A DNA stretch of 15,217 bases from CAVDRM01 sp963611355 (GTDB taxonomy: Bacteria > Bacillota > Clostridia > Christensenellales > Aristaeellaceae): NCBI GenBank assembly GCA_963611355.1, contig CAVDRM010000037.1:1-15217 (forward strand). Reading direction: 5' to 3'. Under the pieces are notes generated by a model. It worked only from the letters and a program-made list of their open reading frames with translations. It was not told where the DNA came from and made no database searches. Shown here in pieces: positions 14,806-15,217 of the stretch (position 1 is its first letter; each line of letters opens with the position of its first letter). Both the position numbers and the translations under genes were made by a program.

Positions 14806-14931
14806 TTTTTAACTGCTTGATGTTAGAACGGATAATAGTTATAAAAACGTGACAGCTTCATCGAATAAGGTACGATAAGTTGCGTAAATTAAGAAAAGGA
14901 GGAATGAAAACAGTCCCCCCCAAAAAAACAA

Positions 14932-14960
14932 GGGACAAGGTCAGCGGCATCTGGTAGAAT
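14932..14960 (+). promoter_or_regulatory. Putative promoter of the IS256-family transposase
   Basis: TAGAAT (14955-14960) has TGG before it, an extended -10. GGGACA (14932-14937), 17 bases upstream, matches the -35 at four of six bases. Confidence 0.5.
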
Positions 14961-14998
14961 GAAGTTACACGACAAACATTCGAAAGGAGACACAGACC

Positions 14999-15217
14999 AT
15001 GTCCGAGAAGATTGTAACACTGAATGAGGAAGCAATCAAGGGAGAAATCCGGGAGCTGGTACGCGGAAGCGTCGAAGAAACGCTGAATAGCCTGCTGGAA
15101 GCGGAGGCGGACAGGCTGACCCGGGCCGCACGGTATGAACGCAGCGAGGAACGGCAGGGCTGCCGCAGCGGGCATTACGACCGAAATCTCACAACGACGT
15201 CCGGAGACGTGACGCTG
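14999..15217 (+). CDS. IS256-family transposase, N-terminal part, runs off the window
   Basis: The ATG is at 14999-15001, with AAGGAGA (14984-14990) 8 bases upstream. The 73 codons up to the window edge are open. The family hallmark near the start is clear: a run of acidic helix ending in LLEAEADRL, then ARYERSEERQGCRSGHYDRNL, matching the region where IS256-type transposases have E-x-R-x-x-x-R-N-G-x-Y-x-R. Full-length members have about 400 residues with a DDE catalytic core, so less than a fifth is visible and I cannot say whether it is intact. Confidence 0.9.
   Translation, partial: MSEKIVTLNEEAIKGEIRELVRGSVEETLNSLLEAEADRLTRAARYERSEERQGCRSGHYDRNLTTTSGDVTL

Larger units (their letters stand above)
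14625..14873. other. AT-rich gap between cas3 and the IS256-family element
   Basis: No gene is supported here. In intact type I-C operons cas5 begins close behind cas3, but nothing like cas5 is seen. The stretch holds a tandem 11-base repeat (14703-14722) and a large hairpin (14749-14805). One plus frame shifted by one from cas3 stays open for about 38 codons to a TAA at 14740-14742. It has no start or ribosome site and resembles nothing I know. Confidence 0.6.
14874..15217 (+). mobile_element. IS256-family insertion sequence, left part only
   Basis: The transposase beginning at 14999 is clearly of the IS256 (Mutator) family. The left end is estimated, not proven: the bases from about 14874 (GATAAGTTGCGTAAATTAAG) resemble the kind of terminal repeat seen in this family, but the right end is outside the window, so neither the inverted repeats nor a target duplication can be checked. 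A C7A7 run lies at 14915-14928. Confidence 0.7.

Noticed and set aside
12465..15217. CRISPR array near cas3
   Set aside because: I looked for regularly spaced repeats of 25-40 bases and found none; only the short tandem 11-base repeat at 14703-14722 is present.

Overview
The window looks like a chromosomal segment of a moderately GC-rich Bacillota, most likely a member of the Clostridia. The reasons are strong AGGAGG-type ribosome sites, sigma-A-like promoters, a DNA polymerase I without proofreading residues, a type I-C-like Cas3 and an IS256-family element. I cannot name a genus from sequence alone.

Layout from left to right. (1) Positions 1-198 are AT-rich and hold no gene I can support. 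(2) A PHP-family histidinol-phosphatase-like gene (minus strand) and a TtcA-like tRNA thiolation gene (plus strand) are transcribed divergently from interlocked promoters. (3) A tight minus-strand operon runs ruvC-ruvA-ruvB-queA-psuK-like. It starts from a near-consensus promoter whose spacer holds a likely LexA (SOS) operator. It makes the Holliday-junction branch-migration and resolution machine, a queuosine-tRNA enzyme, and a PfkB sugar kinase closest to pseudouridine kinase that seems frameshifted near its end. (4) A plus-strand operon runs polA-coaE-lytic transglycosylase-peptide-binding protein. polA and coaE overlap by 4 bases, and the transglycosylase and binding-protein genes overlap by about 65. 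(5) nrdR has its own strong promoter and a hairpin terminator. (6) A complete type I-C-like cas3 follows with its own ribosome site, but no other cas gene and no CRISPR repeat is present. A large hairpin, a non-coding AT-rich stretch and the beginning of an IS256-family transposase follow, and the window ends inside that transposase.

Most of the window is housekeeping DNA repair, tRNA modification and cell-envelope biology. The accessory part is at the right end, where cas3 is cut off from the Cascade genes that normally follow it. The observations most worth checking are the solitary cas3 beside an IS, the LexA-like box in the ruvC promoter, the frameshifted psuK-like 3' end, and the embedded start of a peptide-binding protein that has a signal peptide but no lipobox. 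I found no clear evidence of a wholly new system.
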